Assembly: GCA_920105625.2 (NCBI GenBank)
Contig: OV050031.1
Coordinates: 131,704,514 to 131,768,513 of the forward strand
Source of the DNA: Clusia tigrina
Lineage: Eukaryota > Arthropoda > Insecta > Diptera > Clusiidae
Direction: 5' to 3'
Length of the DNA: 64,000 nt
Both the position numbers and the translations under genes were made by a program. The notes beneath the pieces were generated by a model. It saw only the letters and a program-made list of their open reading frames with translations. It did not search any database and was not told where the DNA came from. Shown here piece after piece: positions 46,707 to 58,304 of the stretch (position 1 is the first letter of the stretch; the number at the start of each line of letters is the position of its first letter).

Positions 46707-47394
46707 ATGACTGTAATGTATAAAAACACAGTTAGTTGTAATCAATATGTAAAAGGAAGAGGCTTATCAATTCTCTGCCAATTGAACTACATTTACCAGG
46801 ATATCAATTTTGGGGGCCAGGGACTAAATAAAGAAAAACGGTTAGATAGAGGAGATAAATTATACTCTAAAAAATATATATATAAACAAATGACACACAG
46901 CGGATCAAATATAAGCTGAAAAGGAGTGGCAAAGAGTTAAATAAGCAAACAGCAGTATATCAGAACGTACAAACGCTTGGTTAGTTACAAATGCGATGAA
47001 AACGAAAGTGAAATTTGGTATGGGAAATATTTCTAACAAAGTACGCATAAAACCTATATGTAAGCGGGCAAAGAAGATAATTAAAAAGATATCTGGGAGA
47101 AAACTTACAATAAGGCAAAACAAGTCAATAAAATAACCCAGAGTCATCTCCATACCTAAAGTAGGTGGTTTTCTATCATTAGTACCAATTTTAACTGTTC
47201 TTGGTGCTATTGGTGGTTTAGCCTCTGGAGGGAGCGCCCTTGCAAAAGTTATAAATGAGACTAAAGCTGCTAGAGAGCACTTAGCAGAAGCGAATCGTCA
47301 TAACAAAACTATGGAGTCAATTGCTATGGGCAAAGGACTTAATCTTAAACCAAATCGGAAGGGTTCCGGTTTATATTATGATTCACATTCATAA
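46707..47394 (+). pseudogene. Polinton PLA2-like / pVI-like protein, frameshifted
   Basis: It diverges from the ATPase with a 90-bp spacer. From ATG 46707 or 46716 the sequence MYKNTVSCNQYVKGRGLS leads to a GPGTK-like calcium-loop region and RLDRGD. These resemble the phospholipase A2-like domain seen in insect Polintons and parvovirus capsids. The expected HD active-site segment is destroyed by frameshifts near 46780-46930. The second half from ATG 46996 has a basic stretch, a stop at 47134-47136, then a glycine-rich hydrophobic segment (LVPILTVLGAIGGLASGGSA) and KAAREHLAEA, ending at 47394. That half resembles the adenovirus pVI-like membrane-active protein. Confidence 0.55.
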
Positions 47395-47399
47395 AACTA

Positions 47400-47762
47400 A
47401 TGCAACAACTACCCAAGAGAGCTCTGACAAACCTTGATTTGATAAAATATGGCAACAATTTACCATACTTTAGAGTCTTTATGCGTGATGCTCTTCCAAA
47501 GAAACCTAATCAAAAAGAATGTGGTATTCTTAACTTGGATACTTCTAATGGTAGTGGGACACATTGGGTAGCATATTATAAAAACAAAAATAATGTTTGT
47601 TATTTTGATAGCTTTGGAAATTTACAACCGCCTAAGGAGATTGTTAATTATTTGGGGGAAAAAATTAAATATAATTATGATCAAGAACAAAAATATAATT
47701 CATTTAATTGTGGACATTTATGTCTAAAATTTCTTTATAGTTTGAATAAAATAAAAACATGA
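47400..47762 (+). CDS. Polinton adenovirus-type cysteine protease
   Basis: It encodes a 120-residue open frame that starts MQQLPKRALTNLDLIKYGNN, five bases after the preceding gene's stop. GTHWVAYYK carries the catalytic histidine, CYFDSFGN the acidic partner, and FNCGHLCLKFL the conserved cysteine of C5-type (adenain-like) proteases. In Polintons it is expected to mature capsid proteins. No stop or frameshift is visible, and all three catalytic blocks are present, so it is the best preserved Polinton gene here. It is near the short end for the family, so a small C-terminal loss is possible. Expression is unproven. Confidence 0.85.
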   Translation: MQQLPKRALTNLDLIKYGNNLPYFRVFMRDALPKKPNQKECGILNLDTSNGSGTHWVAYYKNKNNVCYFDSFGNLQPPKEIVNYLGEKIKYNYDQEQKYNSFNCGHLCLKFLYSLNKIKT

Positions 47763-48230
47763 GAAAACAATAAAAGATATTATGTTTTAAAAAATGTATT
47801 TTGCAAACTTTTTTTTAATATAAATTTTAGAATATAACTTTAATAATTCAATAGCTTGTTTATATTTTTGGATGATGAAGAAACACATACAAGTGTCTGG
47901 TCCCAGATTCGTTTCACTATTACTCCAAGGCAAATGATGTAATGTTCACCATATATTGATTCCAGTTTATACTCTCCATCAACTCTCTCAAACAATAGTT
48001 GAATCAAAGACAATATACTATAAAGACATTACATCGTTCTGTTCACTCAGCGAAATGAGTTAAAATTGCGTGGCTGCCTATGGAGCCAACACCCGAAGTG
48101 TGCTCGGCAATGCAAAGGCAAAACATGTAGATACACATTCTGGTTTTTGCGTTCTAAATATGCGTGTGTGTTTACTACATGTGCGAATGTTCAATCTTGA
48201 CAAATCATTACATACATACATACATACATA
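47763..48230. other. Unassigned stretch ending in CATA microsatellite
   Basis: No gene recognised. Right after the protease the sequence is AT-rich, perhaps Polinton. From about 48060 it becomes more balanced and may be old host DNA. It ends with (CATA)n at 48210-48230, the target region of the LINE at 48247. Confidence 0.4.
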
Positions 48231-48246
48231 CGTATGTATGTACATA

Positions 48247-48478
48247 CAAATGTATGGAGTTCGGCCACACCGCGCAGAAATGCGGTAGCAAGGATGATTG
48301 GCGCCACAAGTGCTACAGATGCGGCACAGAGGGCCATAACGCACGGGAGTGCGACAAGGCCCCCACGTGTGCCCTTTGTAAGGCCAGCGGCCGCAAGGAT
48401 GTGGAGCATCCGACAGGATGCAGCTCATGCCCATCCTACAAGCGAGCCGCGGAGAAGAGGTCCAGGCGCAGGAGATGA
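48247..48478 (+). pseudogene. R1-clade ORF1, C-terminal zinc-knuckle part
   Basis: The frame enters from the truncation point as KCMEFGHTAQKC and continues CYRCGTEGHNARECD and CALCKASGRKDVEHPTGC, a triplet of zinc knuckles, then a basic tail. It stops at TGA 48476-48478, overlapping the ORF2 start by ATGA. Upstream residues come from host simple repeat. ORF1 proteins of this clade bind element RNA. Confidence 0.85.
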
Positions 48479-51400
48479 GGTTGTTCCAACTCAATCTCAA
48501 CCACTGCGAGGCTGCACAGGATCTCCTGGAGCAGGCCGTTAGGGATCAGATGGTCGATGTTGCAGTGCTTAGCGAGCCGTATAGGCGCAAGCACCAAGGA
48601 GTATGGGCCGAAGACACCACTGGTGGTGCCGCACTTTGGGTGTGCGGAACCAAGCCTATACAACTGAGCAACATAGAGAGAAGCGATTGCTACGTCAGAG
48701 CGACCATTGGAGGGACCACGGTGTACAGTTGCTACATGCCGCCGAGCCTAACTGCGGACGAGTTCGAGTCAGTGGTAGACAGACTTGCTCTGGACGCGCA
48801 AGGCAGGAACCCCGTAGTGATTGCCGGCGACTTCAACGCATGGGCAACTGAATGGGGTTGCGCCCGAACCACACCGAGAGGTCATATTCTCATGGACGCG
48901 CTTGCGGCTCTTGACGTAGTCGTCATGAACGCGGGAGAGGCGACTTTTGTGAGAGGAGAAGCCACATCTGTGATCGACCTTACGTTCCTCAGCAGCGGGT
49001 TAGTCAGAGGAGCCAGGTGGATTGTGAGTTCCGCGTACACCCACAGCGACCACAATGCCATTTGCTTTGACTTGGAAAGGAACAAACAACGGCGGAGGAC
49101 AGGCCCGTGGCCGAAAGGCTGGAGAGCGGACGCCCTCGACGACGGCGCACTCGAAGTCATGTTGGAGGACTTTGAGCTGCAAGGCAGTGCGGCGGAAATG
49201 GCGAACCAGCTAGCGAGCCAGCTAGAGAGCGCCTGCGATGCGGCGATGCCCAGGCGGGCCTATGGTGGAAACTATAAATCCGTTTATTGGTGGACGGACG
49301 AGATCGCCGGCCTACGCAAGGAATGCCACGCAGCAAGGCGAAGGCACCAGCGTGCAATAGGCAACCCAGACTGCCTGCAACTGCGCCAGTTGTACAAAGA
49401 GGCTAAAAGAAGGCTGAAGACGGCCATAAATGCGAGCAAGCGTAGGAGTTTCACCGAGCTATGTGCACAGGTTGAAGACAACCCGTAGGGCACGGCATAT
49501 AGGCTCGTGATGAAAAAGCTCCCCTGCCACAGGCAGCCAGCCCCAAGCTGCCCAAACTTGCTCAAACGCATTGTGGGAGAGCTCTTCCCAGTGCAAAATT
49601 ATGTGCCTGATCAGTTCTCTCCTGAGCTGGGCGAAGAAGTACCCAGTGTAATGACAGAGGAGGTGTTGCGGGCGGTTGGAAAATTTGGGGACCAGAAGGC
49701 GCCTGGCCCAGATGGAATTCCCAACCGAGTGCTGAAAACCGCAGCTGCACTACACCCAGAAACACTGAGGTCACTTTACGACGCCTGTCTTAAGGAAGGA
49801 GTCTTCCCGAAACGGTGGAAAAGGCAGCGGTTTGTATTGATACCTAAACCCATCGGCCTACCGTCCCCTGTGCATGTTGGACACAGCAGGGAAGGTCCTG
49901 GAGCGGATTATATGCGACCGGATCGACGAGGCGATAGTGGATGCTGGAGGAATGGCGAGGCGCCAATATGGCTTCCGAAAGGCCAGATCCACCGTGGACG
50001 CCATTGACGAACTCGTCCAAACGGCGAAGGAGGCGATTCAGGGCCAGAGATGGAAGGGGGGTGCCAAGAGGTATTGCCTCGTGGTCACCCTCGACGTCAA
50101 GAACGCTTTTAACTCGGCCAGCTGGGCGCGCATAGCAGAAGCGCTGGCAGAGTTCAAAGTTCCCATCTATCTAAGGCGAATCATCACTAGTTATTTTAGC
50201 GACAGGATGCTATTATACGAGTCCGATAGAGGTGTAGAAACGTACGAGATCACCGGCGGAGTTCCCCAGGGGTCTGTACTGGGGCCACTTCTCTGGAACG
50301 TTATGTACGATGGCATTCTCCGCATACGGGTGCCCGATTACGTTAAAATAATCGGATATGACGACATAGCGCTAGTGATCACGGCGAAACACCTGGAGGA
50401 GGTAATAGCAGAGGCCAATCACACAGTGGCCACTGTTGGAAGATGGCTGGCGGATGTTGGACTGAAGCTGGCAGAACACAAAACGGAGGCTATCCTTGTG
50501 TCAGGTCGAAAGGTACAAGAGGTGGTGGAGATAAGGGTTGGTGAATGCACCATTACCACGACTCCACATCTCAAATACCTAGGCGTCTGGATTGACGCAA
50601 GACTGACGTTCAAGGAACACTTTCGGCGATTAGGTGAGAAGGCAGCGCGGAGCTGTTCCCAGCTCTGCCGGATAATGCCAAACCTCGGAGGGCCACGGAA
50701 CTGGAAAAGACGCCTCATCTCAGGGGTCGTCAAATCCATAATCATGTATGGAGCGCCCATATGGGCTGAGAAGTCGAGCGTAAAGGCGTACGTTCGTACC
50801 ATAGAGGCGGCGTATAGGAGATGTGCGCTCCGCACGATCTCAGCACACCGTACTGTGTCTGCAGACGCCGCGCTGGTGATAGCGGGTATGATCCCGCTGG
50901 ACCTGCTGGCCAAGGAGGCGTGAAGCCTATACTACGGCGAAAGTACGCACGAGCTGAGTGCGGAAGATCGCGTAGCAGGCATTAGGCAAAGCACCATAAA
51001 GGAGTGGCAAGCCCGATGGGATGCATCCGAAAAGGGCCGTTGGACGAGAAGGTTGACCCCTGATCTCCAACGCTGGATGGATAGGTCACATGGCGCGGTG
51101 AACTATCACATCACACAGCTGCTGACCGGGCACGGAGATTTCCGGGCGTACCTATACAGATTCCGGCGGAATCCCCCTGCTGCGATAATTGTAGAGGCAC
51201 GGAGCCCGAGGACGTGGAACATGTCCTTTTTTCATGTCCATGATACAGCGGTGCCAGAGCGGTACTGCGAAGAGTCTGCGGAGAACCTGTAACACCGGAC
51301 AAACCTCGTGCACTATACGCTCGAGTGCCTGGAGAAATGGGACGTCGTGTGTGACACCTCGGCCGCAATTATGCGAAACCTCCGCCACTTGGAGTAGCGG
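48475..51400 (+). pseudogene. R1-clade ORF2: endonuclease, reverse transcriptase, C-terminal zinc region
   Basis: ATG 48475 starts MRLFQLNLNHCEAAQDLL. Endonuclease blocks are VLSEPYR, VIAGDFNAWATEWG and YTHSDHNAI (48565-49060). RT blocks are KAPGPDGIPN (49700), QYGFRKARSTVDAI (49970), VVTLDVKNAFNSA (50085) and GGVPQGSVLGPLLWN (50255). The palm motif reads GYDDIAL (50353-50374), one residue short of the usual YADD. A C..C..H..C region lies near 51185-51240. Damage: TAG at 49486-49488, a frameshift near 49855, TGA at 50921-50923 and later frameshifts. It cannot retrotranspose by itself. Confidence 0.9.
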
Positions 51401-51626
51401 CGACGTTCAGGGAATCAATAGGAGGGGTCCGTTGACCAACCCACTCCCAGAGGAAGTATTGCTTAACGGCTATGTACCGTCTGGGAGTCGTCTGAGGAGG
51501 TGGTTTTAGTGGGTAAGAGTCCCACACTACTGGTGCGAGAGCGCACAGTGTCTGTTGGGAAATTTCCACCTCCGAACCAATCAAAAAAAAAAAAAAAAAA
51601 AAAAAAAAAACGTATGTATGTACATA

Positions 51627-53069
51627 TAGATACTCGTATGTACATATTTGTGTTTCGATCATTTTGCAGGTAGCGAATTGTGCCATAAGAAGTATTAAAT
51701 TAAAATAAAGCACCTTCATGTCTCGATTGGAGTTTTTGTTGTATGATGTGAGGTGTGGCTTCTTTAAATATAAAGTGAAGCAGAATTAGATTTCAATTTG
51801 TAATGAAATTTTGGATATGTCAATGTTTTCAGTATGGACCAATATAGTTTTTTTTTACTTTGTCAGATCAGCTTGAAATACTATAACCACAGTCTATTAC
51901 AAATTAAACCACTCGTATCTATGAACACTGATTCTCCGCACTTACACAATATATGATATGCTCATGTTTGATGTAAATTTTCTGAACTTCAATATCTAGT
52001 ATTAAGTGCATATCTTCTTATTATACATTGATTTACAAAGGTTTGTAAATAAAACCGTATATAATGCAATAACCTATATATAAACATTTATTTCCTATGG
52101 AAAAATATAGTTCAACGATAATTATGTTCCAACGCATAATAAACCACTTCATGATCGAAAATTATTATAATTAAAAATTTATAAAAAATTATTTCAAGTA
52201 TTTAAAAATCCAAGAAATTTTAAATTTATATTTGGTTAAATATTGTTTAGTAAAACATATTTTAATATAAGGTGCGTCTTTTTTCCCATTACATTTGACA
52301 TTTACCTCTAAAAATGTATACATGATGTCTGCATGGCGTACCCAAGTCGACTTGCTTGCATGTTTTTGCACAATCACCATTCGAAATACTACAACCGGCA
52401 AAACAATCGCATTGACGTGGAGACTAATAAGAATGTGCAAAAACTTCTTACTGCTTCATGCTTCTTTATCGTGTGAACTTGGCTTTGGATGTGTATCCAC
52501 TTACATACATACATAGAAAATACTTTAAATCAAATAATCTGTCTTGACCTACATTCGTGAATAATAGTTGGGACTTCTTTTCAGTTTTATTTTTTAATTA
52601 TTTGCTGTCTAAGTTCTTCTATGCAATTGCATGTTTTTCTATATATTATAATGATATTCATTTAAGTTAATTTAATAAGATAATTTAATAAGAATAAAAT
52701 CCAATCTAACAATTTACTTAATATAGCATATACGGAAAAACAAAAACTTCCTAAAATTGCACATATTCATTGACGAACGAATTGTTTGATTGGATTAGAT
52801 TTTGTGAAATTTACGAGCTTATTCAGACGAATTGCGCAAAAGCATAAAAAACTAACATAAACAAAGGTATTGAAAACGTACAAATACTAACACAATTTCA
52901 TGCCCACATAAATTTATGTATGGGAGTTAAGAAACACCATTATGACTATTTTTTGAAGATATAAATTTCTTTGCTGTAATGATCTGCTATAGCAGCAACA
53001 ATTCAATGTGGTTCAGTAAAATTATTTAATACTGGATAATTTATGCTAAAGTAGAAACTATTCTTAATA
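51627..53069. other. AT-rich stretch with no recognised gene
   Basis: 1.44 kb between the R1-clade LINE and Helitron 3. Only short frames occur and none resembles a family I know. It may be host intergenic DNA or very old transposon sequence. Confidence 0.5.
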
Positions 53070-56000
53070 TCTATATATATAAAAATGAATGTTTGTTTGT
53101 TAGTGACGCTAAGGCTCGAGAACGGCTGGACCAATCGTGATGGAATTTTCAGAGGTTGTTCGTTGTGGATCTGGGAAGGTTTAGAAATAAAAAAATCTTA
53201 TACTTTTCCTGAAGAAAAGTCGGAAAATTTAAAAATTCCAAAAAGGACTTTTTTCCATACAAACATTATTTTCTTTCAATTTTTTTTTCCAATTTTTTCT
53301 TGCGATCTCAAAACATTCGGAAAAGTCGGAAAATTCGGAAAATTCGAAAATTAGAAATACCAAATCTCGCTTTTTGTTCTCATTTTTTTTGTATGCGCGT
53401 GGTGTTGCACGCGCACATTTAGTTTCATATTGGTGTTGTAAGCACTGACTGATACTCCAATAACTCAACAGATGAAGCTGTAGACGCTTATTTATTTTGA
53501 CAGCTGCGTATATTGTTTGTTCTTTCTGATTTCTTTATTCGAACAGTGCGGACACGGTCAATTGACTTTCTGACATTTTTCCAAATTTTAATTGATTTCT
53601 CGAGTTAAATTCATTAGATTAAATTGTTAAATTGTTTACATTCACGAAATATTTGATTTTAAATCTGTGGATCATCAGTTTTTGAGTGAAATTATTGACA
53701 TTTAAAACAAAAAAAGTGAGTTCATTATTTTCGTTTGTTGGTGAATACCTAACCTCATTTCCATTGGAATTTATTTGTGTTATTTCTTCAGCTGATTTGT
53801 AAATTATTTGAATCGTTCAATTTCGGTCGTTTGCTTTCTTTATTTCGGCTATTCAAAAGGTAAATTATTGAAAATTATTCCGTGAAAACTTTATGTGTGT
53901 TTCATACAAAGTGATCAATTACAGATTGAAATTTTTTACGATGCCACAAAGAGGTCGGGATAATCTCGGTCGGCGTTCCAGAATTACAACGGACCAACGT
54001 AATTATACAGCACGTCGTACGGAAAAGGAAAATGCTACTGCAAGGGAATCTGCTCGAAACAGAATGATTGAACATCGTTCGCGACAATCACAAGAGGCTC
54101 ACGAAGCTCACAATGAGTAACAACGATTGAGAAGAAGACAAGTTCGTGCTCAAGAAATTCATGAAGCAAGAAAACAACGTTTGGCTGCTCACCGACAACG
54201 CCAGCAACAACAACGATTGCCTAATTTGAATATCGAACGTGCAGCCTTTCGATATGAGCCGGACATTGAATACGGTGCGCACGCATCAGTTCGATTTGCT
54301 TCGATGTCTGTCGTTTGCCTGCATTGCGACGCACTGAAATTTCCAAAAGAACCGGCCGGATTGTGTTGCGAAAGCGGAAAAGTGAAAGTTACTTCCTCCA
54401 CCAGAGCCATTGCGGTCGGTGCTTTACAGTGAATCACCAAATTCGAATCATTTTTTACAAAATTCCAAGATGTACTCGTATAACGATTGTTTTCAAATGA
54501 CGTCGTTTGGTGGGGAAATTGTGAATGAACATAATTACAATCCCACATTCAAGGTTAGTTCACCAACAATCTATCACTTATTATCTCGCAAATAAAATAC
54601 ATAAATTAACATATTTGTCTGCAACTATACAGATTCACGGGTAAATTTAGTATCTTGCTGGATCGCTGTTGCCGCATCCTGAACAAGATCACAAATATCT
54701 CCAAATATATTTCCTTGGAGATTCAAATGAAGAATTGAAACGACGTTGTGCAATTTTCAATGCGACGAAAAGAGAAATTGTGCAGCAATTGCAAGAAATG
54801 TTGCATGAACACAACGAACTAATTCAATTATTCAAAACTTCGTTAGAAAGGATGCCATCTGATGATCAAACGACCAGCAGGCACTCATGAACGGCAATAT
54901 AATGCACCGACGGCCGATGAAATATCAATTGTTGTTGTTGGCGATAATTTAGAATCCCGCGATATTGTTATTAAACCTCGAACTGGAGATGCATTAGAGC
55001 GAATCAGTGAAACTCATCGATCATATGACTCCCTACAATATCCGCTTATGTTCTGCCGTGGTGAAGATGGATATAACTTGAGATACAACATGATCAATCC
55101 TGCCAATCGTTAGTAAAAGAAAAACAAACATCCTTGATTGTAACTTCATTTTTTTTTTAACTTTTAGGTGTCGATACAAATAAGAAGGTCAGTGCAATGA
55201 ACTTTTACGCGTATCGATTGATGATTCGCGAAGGAATTGACAACCATCTCTTGAGATATTGCCGATTATTTGAACAGTATGCAGTTGATGTGTACGTGAC
55301 GATGGAGACAGAATGACTCAATTTTATTCGCTTCAATCAGACCAAGCTTCGATCTGAAGAGTATATTCACTTGCGAGATGCGGTCAATAGCGATGAAGAT
55401 GTGACAAACCTTGGCCGACTCACGATTTTGCCATCAACATACATTGGCAGCCCAAGGCACATGCACGAGTACTAGCAGGATGCGATGACATACGTGCGGA
55501 TTTATGGACGACCGGATTTGTTTGTTACATTCACTTGCAATCCAAAATGCCCACAGATAACGGAATTATTGAATCGCGGTCAATCAGCAAGCGATCGTCA
55601 CGATGTCACAGCACGAGTTTTCAAACAACAGCTACGATATTTGATGGACTTCTTTCGTGAAGCAACGTATATATGGTGCTGTTAGATGCTGGATGTACTC
55701 TGTTGGGTGGCAAAAAAGAGGTTTTCGCACGCACACATTCTTCTTTGGATGTTGGACAAGATTACACCAGATCAAATTGATGACATCAATTCCTGATCCA
55801 GAGATAGATCCAGAATTATACGAAGTGGTGAAAACCAATATGGTTCATGGACCTTGCGGACACTACAATCCCACTTCGGTTTGTATGTCTGACAATAAAT
55901 GCACGAAACACTATCCACGTGCTTTTCTTTCGGAAACGCAAACTGGAAATGATGGATATCCACTCTATCGGCGTCGCTCATCAGACAACAATGGCAGAAC

Positions 56001-58301
56001 ATTCAGCATTCAATTTAGAGGAGTGAATATCGAAGTTGACAACACATGGATCGTACCATATTCGCCAATATTGTCTAAGACATGCAAAACTCATATCAAT
56101 GTTGAGTATTGCAGTTCTGTGAAATCGATCACATACGTTTGCAAGTACGTCACCAAAGGAAGCGACATGGCGGTTATTGGCCTTGAACGAGATGAGATCA
56201 GCAAGTATCAAATGGGTCAATACATGAACTGCAATGAAGCGCTTTGGAGAATATTTTCTTTTGTAATTCATGAGCATATTCCGACTGTTGTGCATCTCGC
56301 AGTTCATTTGGAGAATGGCCAAAGAGTGTATTTCAACCCAGAGAATGCGGTAGAGCGAGCGGAAACACCACCAGCAACAACATTGACGAGTTTTTTCTCA
56401 ACTTGCGCCAGTGATCCGTTTGCGAGAACATTGCTTTATTCGGAAATGCCTCGATATTATACATGGAATGCATCGTCGAAGAAATGGTTACGCAGAAAGC
56501 AAGTAGATGGACATCCAGTAGATGGACAACCAGGTGTGTTCTCAACTAATGCATTAGGACGAATTTACACAATCCACCCGAAAAACGACGATTGCTTCTA
56601 CCTTCGGTTGCTATTGATTAATGTACGCGGTTCAACTTCATTTGAGTCATTGCGTACTGTGAATGGTACGGTGTGTGCAACTTTTCGAGAAGCATGCCAG
56701 CAATTACAATTGCTGGAACATGATAATCACTGGAATCAAACGATGGACGATGCGATAGCTACTTCGCATGCCATTGAAGTTCGCACACTTTTCGCGATAA
56801 TCATTTCGACATGTCAGCCTTCAAATCCGCGTCAATTATGGGATACGTACAAAAATTACATTGCCGAAGACAGTTTACATCGTATTCGAGTGGCAACATG
56901 GAATTCAGAATTTCAAATGAACGATAACATCTACAATGTAGCATTGGTGTTGATTGAAGGTTTGTGTTTGCTTATGAGTGGCAAACTATTGACTGAAATT
57001 CATATGCAAGCGCCAAATCGTCAAATCAGAGATGTACTGAATCGTGAACTGGAACGTGAAACTTTGGAGCAACAAGTACAAAGAAATGTTCCATTATTGA
57101 ATGAGCAGCAAAAGAGTGCGTATGATGAATTGATGAAGGCTGTCAATGATGGAAGCGGTGGACTATTTTTTCTTGATGCGCCCGGCGGAACTGGGAAAAT
57201 GTTCCTGATATCATTGATTTTGGCAACAATACGATCTCAAAATGGCATTGCGTGCATGAAAGATCTGCGGAATAATAATTTCGCTTTAGTAGCGCGATTT
57301 TCGACAAACACTTCCTGTTATTCCGAAATCAACAGCGGCGGATGAATTGAACGCATGTCTCAAGTCATCGTATTTGTGGCGGTACGTGAATACCATACGA
57401 TTGACTATGAATATGCGACAGGATAGCACCGCAGAAGTTTTCTCTAAAGAACTGATAAGAATTGGAAATGGGCAAATTCCGATTGATTGAGTGGTTTGTT
57501 ATAAATTCCACCTGCCATTTGTCAATTCACTTCAACGAAAGCTGAACTCATCACGAATGTTTATCCGAACATTGGCCAAAATTATCGTAACTATGATTGG
57601 TTGAGTGCACGCGCAATTTTAGCTGCCAAAAATACCGATGTTAATGACTTAAACTGGACGATTCAAAGTCAAATTCCGGGAGATTTGCGCTCATGCAAAT
57701 CGATCGATCGTGTTGAAAGTGAAGACGAAAACTTGAATTATCCAGTGGAATTTCTAAATTCTTCCGATTTGCCTGGCATGCCGCCGCATCATTTGCGTCT
57801 CAAAGTTGGATCTGTCATTATTATGCTTCGCAATCTTCATGCGCCGAAACTGTGTAATGGAACCCGACTGATTGTGGCGCAGCTATCGAATAATGTGATA
57901 GTTGAATTTTGAAAGGGACTTAGGGGCAGAATGCTTGATTCCACGAATTCCTTTGAGTTCCAACGATTTGCCATTTCAGTTCAAACGTATTCAGTTTCCA
58001 GTGAAACTTGCATTTGCGATGACAATCAACAGGTCACAAGGACAGTCGCTGGAAGTGTGTGGCCTAAATTTGGAAATGCCATGATTTTCACACGGCCAGC
58101 TATACGTGGCGTGTTCACGAGTTGGAAAACCATCTTCTCTGTACATTTACGCACCGGAACAGAAAACAAAAAATGCTGCGTTACATTGAAAAAAATGTAG
58201 AAAAATCGCAAATAAATGATTTTCAACACAATATAAATTCAACTTTCTTTTCTTTTCAAAACACATAATTTGACGCAGGCAACGCCTGCGGGGTCAGCTA
58301 G
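53070..58301 (+). mobile_element. Helitron copy 3 (5.2 kb, longest)
   Basis: It starts TCTATATATATAAAAATG after an A (53069) and ends CTAG (58298-58301) before a T. The perfect hairpin GACGCAGGCAACGCCTGCG lies before the end. It retains segments lost in copies 1 and 2. It abuts Polinton polymerase B on its right. Confidence 0.92.
53941..58180 (+). pseudogene. Helitron RepHel, copy 3, most complete helicase
   Basis: ATG 53941 (MPQRGRDNLGRRSR) is followed by the same stop (54118-54120) seen in the other copies. Introns 1 (54554-54632) and 2 (55109-55167) are kept. The frame is open from 55657 to 57345 and includes YVCKYVTKG (about 56135-56161) and an intact Walker A, APGGTGKMFLI (57178-57210). 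The HUH block is damaged (RGFRTHTFFFG near 55722). The helicase segment expected to hold Walker B is absent, as in copies 1 and 2. A 25-bp loss near 57295 removes part of the next motif. Stops follow near 57487 and 57910. Confidence 0.88.
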
Positions 58302-58304
58302 TAG

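Larger units (their letters stand above)
48247..51610 (+). mobile_element. R1-clade LINE, 5'-truncated, with 16-bp target duplication
   Basis: CGTATGTATGTACATA occurs at 48231-48246 and again at 51611-51626, directly after a 28-A tail (51583-51610). This marks a target-primed insertion that starts inside ORF1. It is GC-rich (well above 50%) in AT-rich surroundings. Flanking DNA on both sides is CATA/GTATG-type simple sequence, similar to the microsatellite targeting known for some R1-clade elements such as Waldo. Confidence 0.9.

Noticed and set aside
48203..48246. CATA repeats as a CRISPR-like or spaced repeat array
   Set aside because: It is a simple tetranucleotide microsatellite without spacers; no CRISPR array occurs in the window.
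48164..48478. Possible host zinc-knuckle protein gene
   Set aside because: The knuckles end at an ATGA overlap with an endonuclease-RT frame and begin at a target-site duplication, so this is LINE ORF1.
52189..52516. Overlapping short frames between the R1-clade LINE and Helitron 3
   Set aside because: They are short, antisense to each other, lack recognisable domains and are typical of chance frames in AT-rich DNA.
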